This document shows positions 5,852-5,885 of a stretch of 5,885 bases of DNA, piece by piece; positions within the stretch are counted from its first letter, which is position 1; every line of letters starts with the position of its first letter. The translations under genes were made by a program, and so were the position numbers. Below the pieces are notes generated by a model. The model saw nothing but the letters and a program-made list of their open reading frames with translations. It was not told where the DNA came from and did no database searches. The stretch comes from an uncultured Oscillospiraceae bacterium (GTDB lineage: Bacteria > Bacillota > Clostridia > Oscillospirales > Oscillospiraceae). The stretch is from assembly GCA_900756495.1 (NCBI GenBank), contig CAAEKI010000055.1:1-5885 (forward strand), written 5' to 3'.

Positions 5852-5885
5852 GCCTGTCAGCTGCTGAAGAGGCGCCCGCCGGCAA
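5852..5885 (+). other. Downstream flank of the esterase gene, possible first terminator arm
   Basis: These 34 nt after the TAA hold no gene. GAGGCGCCCGCCGGC near the end is GC-rich and could be the left arm of a terminator hairpin whose right arm lies beyond the window. This cannot be confirmed here. Confidence 0.2.

Noticed and set aside
1..5885. CRISPR arrays, tRNA or rRNA genes, insertion sequences, phage attachment sites
   Set aside because: No regularly spaced repeats, no transposase-like frame, no terminal inverted repeats and no cloverleaf-like sequence were noticed by eye on either strand.

Overview
The window looks like a chromosomal segment of a GC-rich anaerobic Clostridia/Oscillospiraceae-type bacterium (Flavonifractor/Lawsonibacter/Intestinimonas-like). 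I infer this from three things seen in the sequence: strong Firmicutes-style Shine-Dalgarno sites, a late-cobalamin gene set containing two CobU-family proteins, and a secreted protein with stalk (copper amine oxidase N-terminal-like) repeats. The genus is inference only.

Left part, minus strand (about 1-2612): a compact cobalamin nucleotide-loop assembly operon. In transcription order it reads cobT (2612-1551), cobU (1525-995), cobS (1007-240) and a second, shorter CobU-type P-loop protein (243-1, cut by the window edge). Genes are 25 nt apart or overlap by 13 and 4 nt, so they are probably translationally coupled. Together they activate the lower-ligand base (CobT), activate adenosylcobinamide (CobU) and join the halves (CobS).

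Middle (2638-3571): a perfect 10-bp GC-rich hairpin separates cobT from a LysR-type regulator gene on the same strand. There is no room for a cobalamin riboswitch in front of cobT, and I see no convincing promoter for it.

Right part (3572-5885): a 282-bp divergent intergenic region holds a good promoter for the lysR gene, a plausible promoter for the rightward gene, and three copies of the same interrupted dyad (core TCCG-NN-TTGGA). One lies in the lysR leader. The other two are exactly 21 bp apart, just upstream of the rightward promoter, in the arrangement expected for LysR-type control. The rightward gene (3854-5851) encodes a secreted 665-residue protein: signal peptide, two stalk repeats, and an alpha/beta-hydrolase domain that resembles subtype B tannase by motif. 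The regulator and the esterase probably form a regulator-target pair, perhaps for plant phenolic esters. The last 34 nt carry no gene and may contain the first arm of a terminator.
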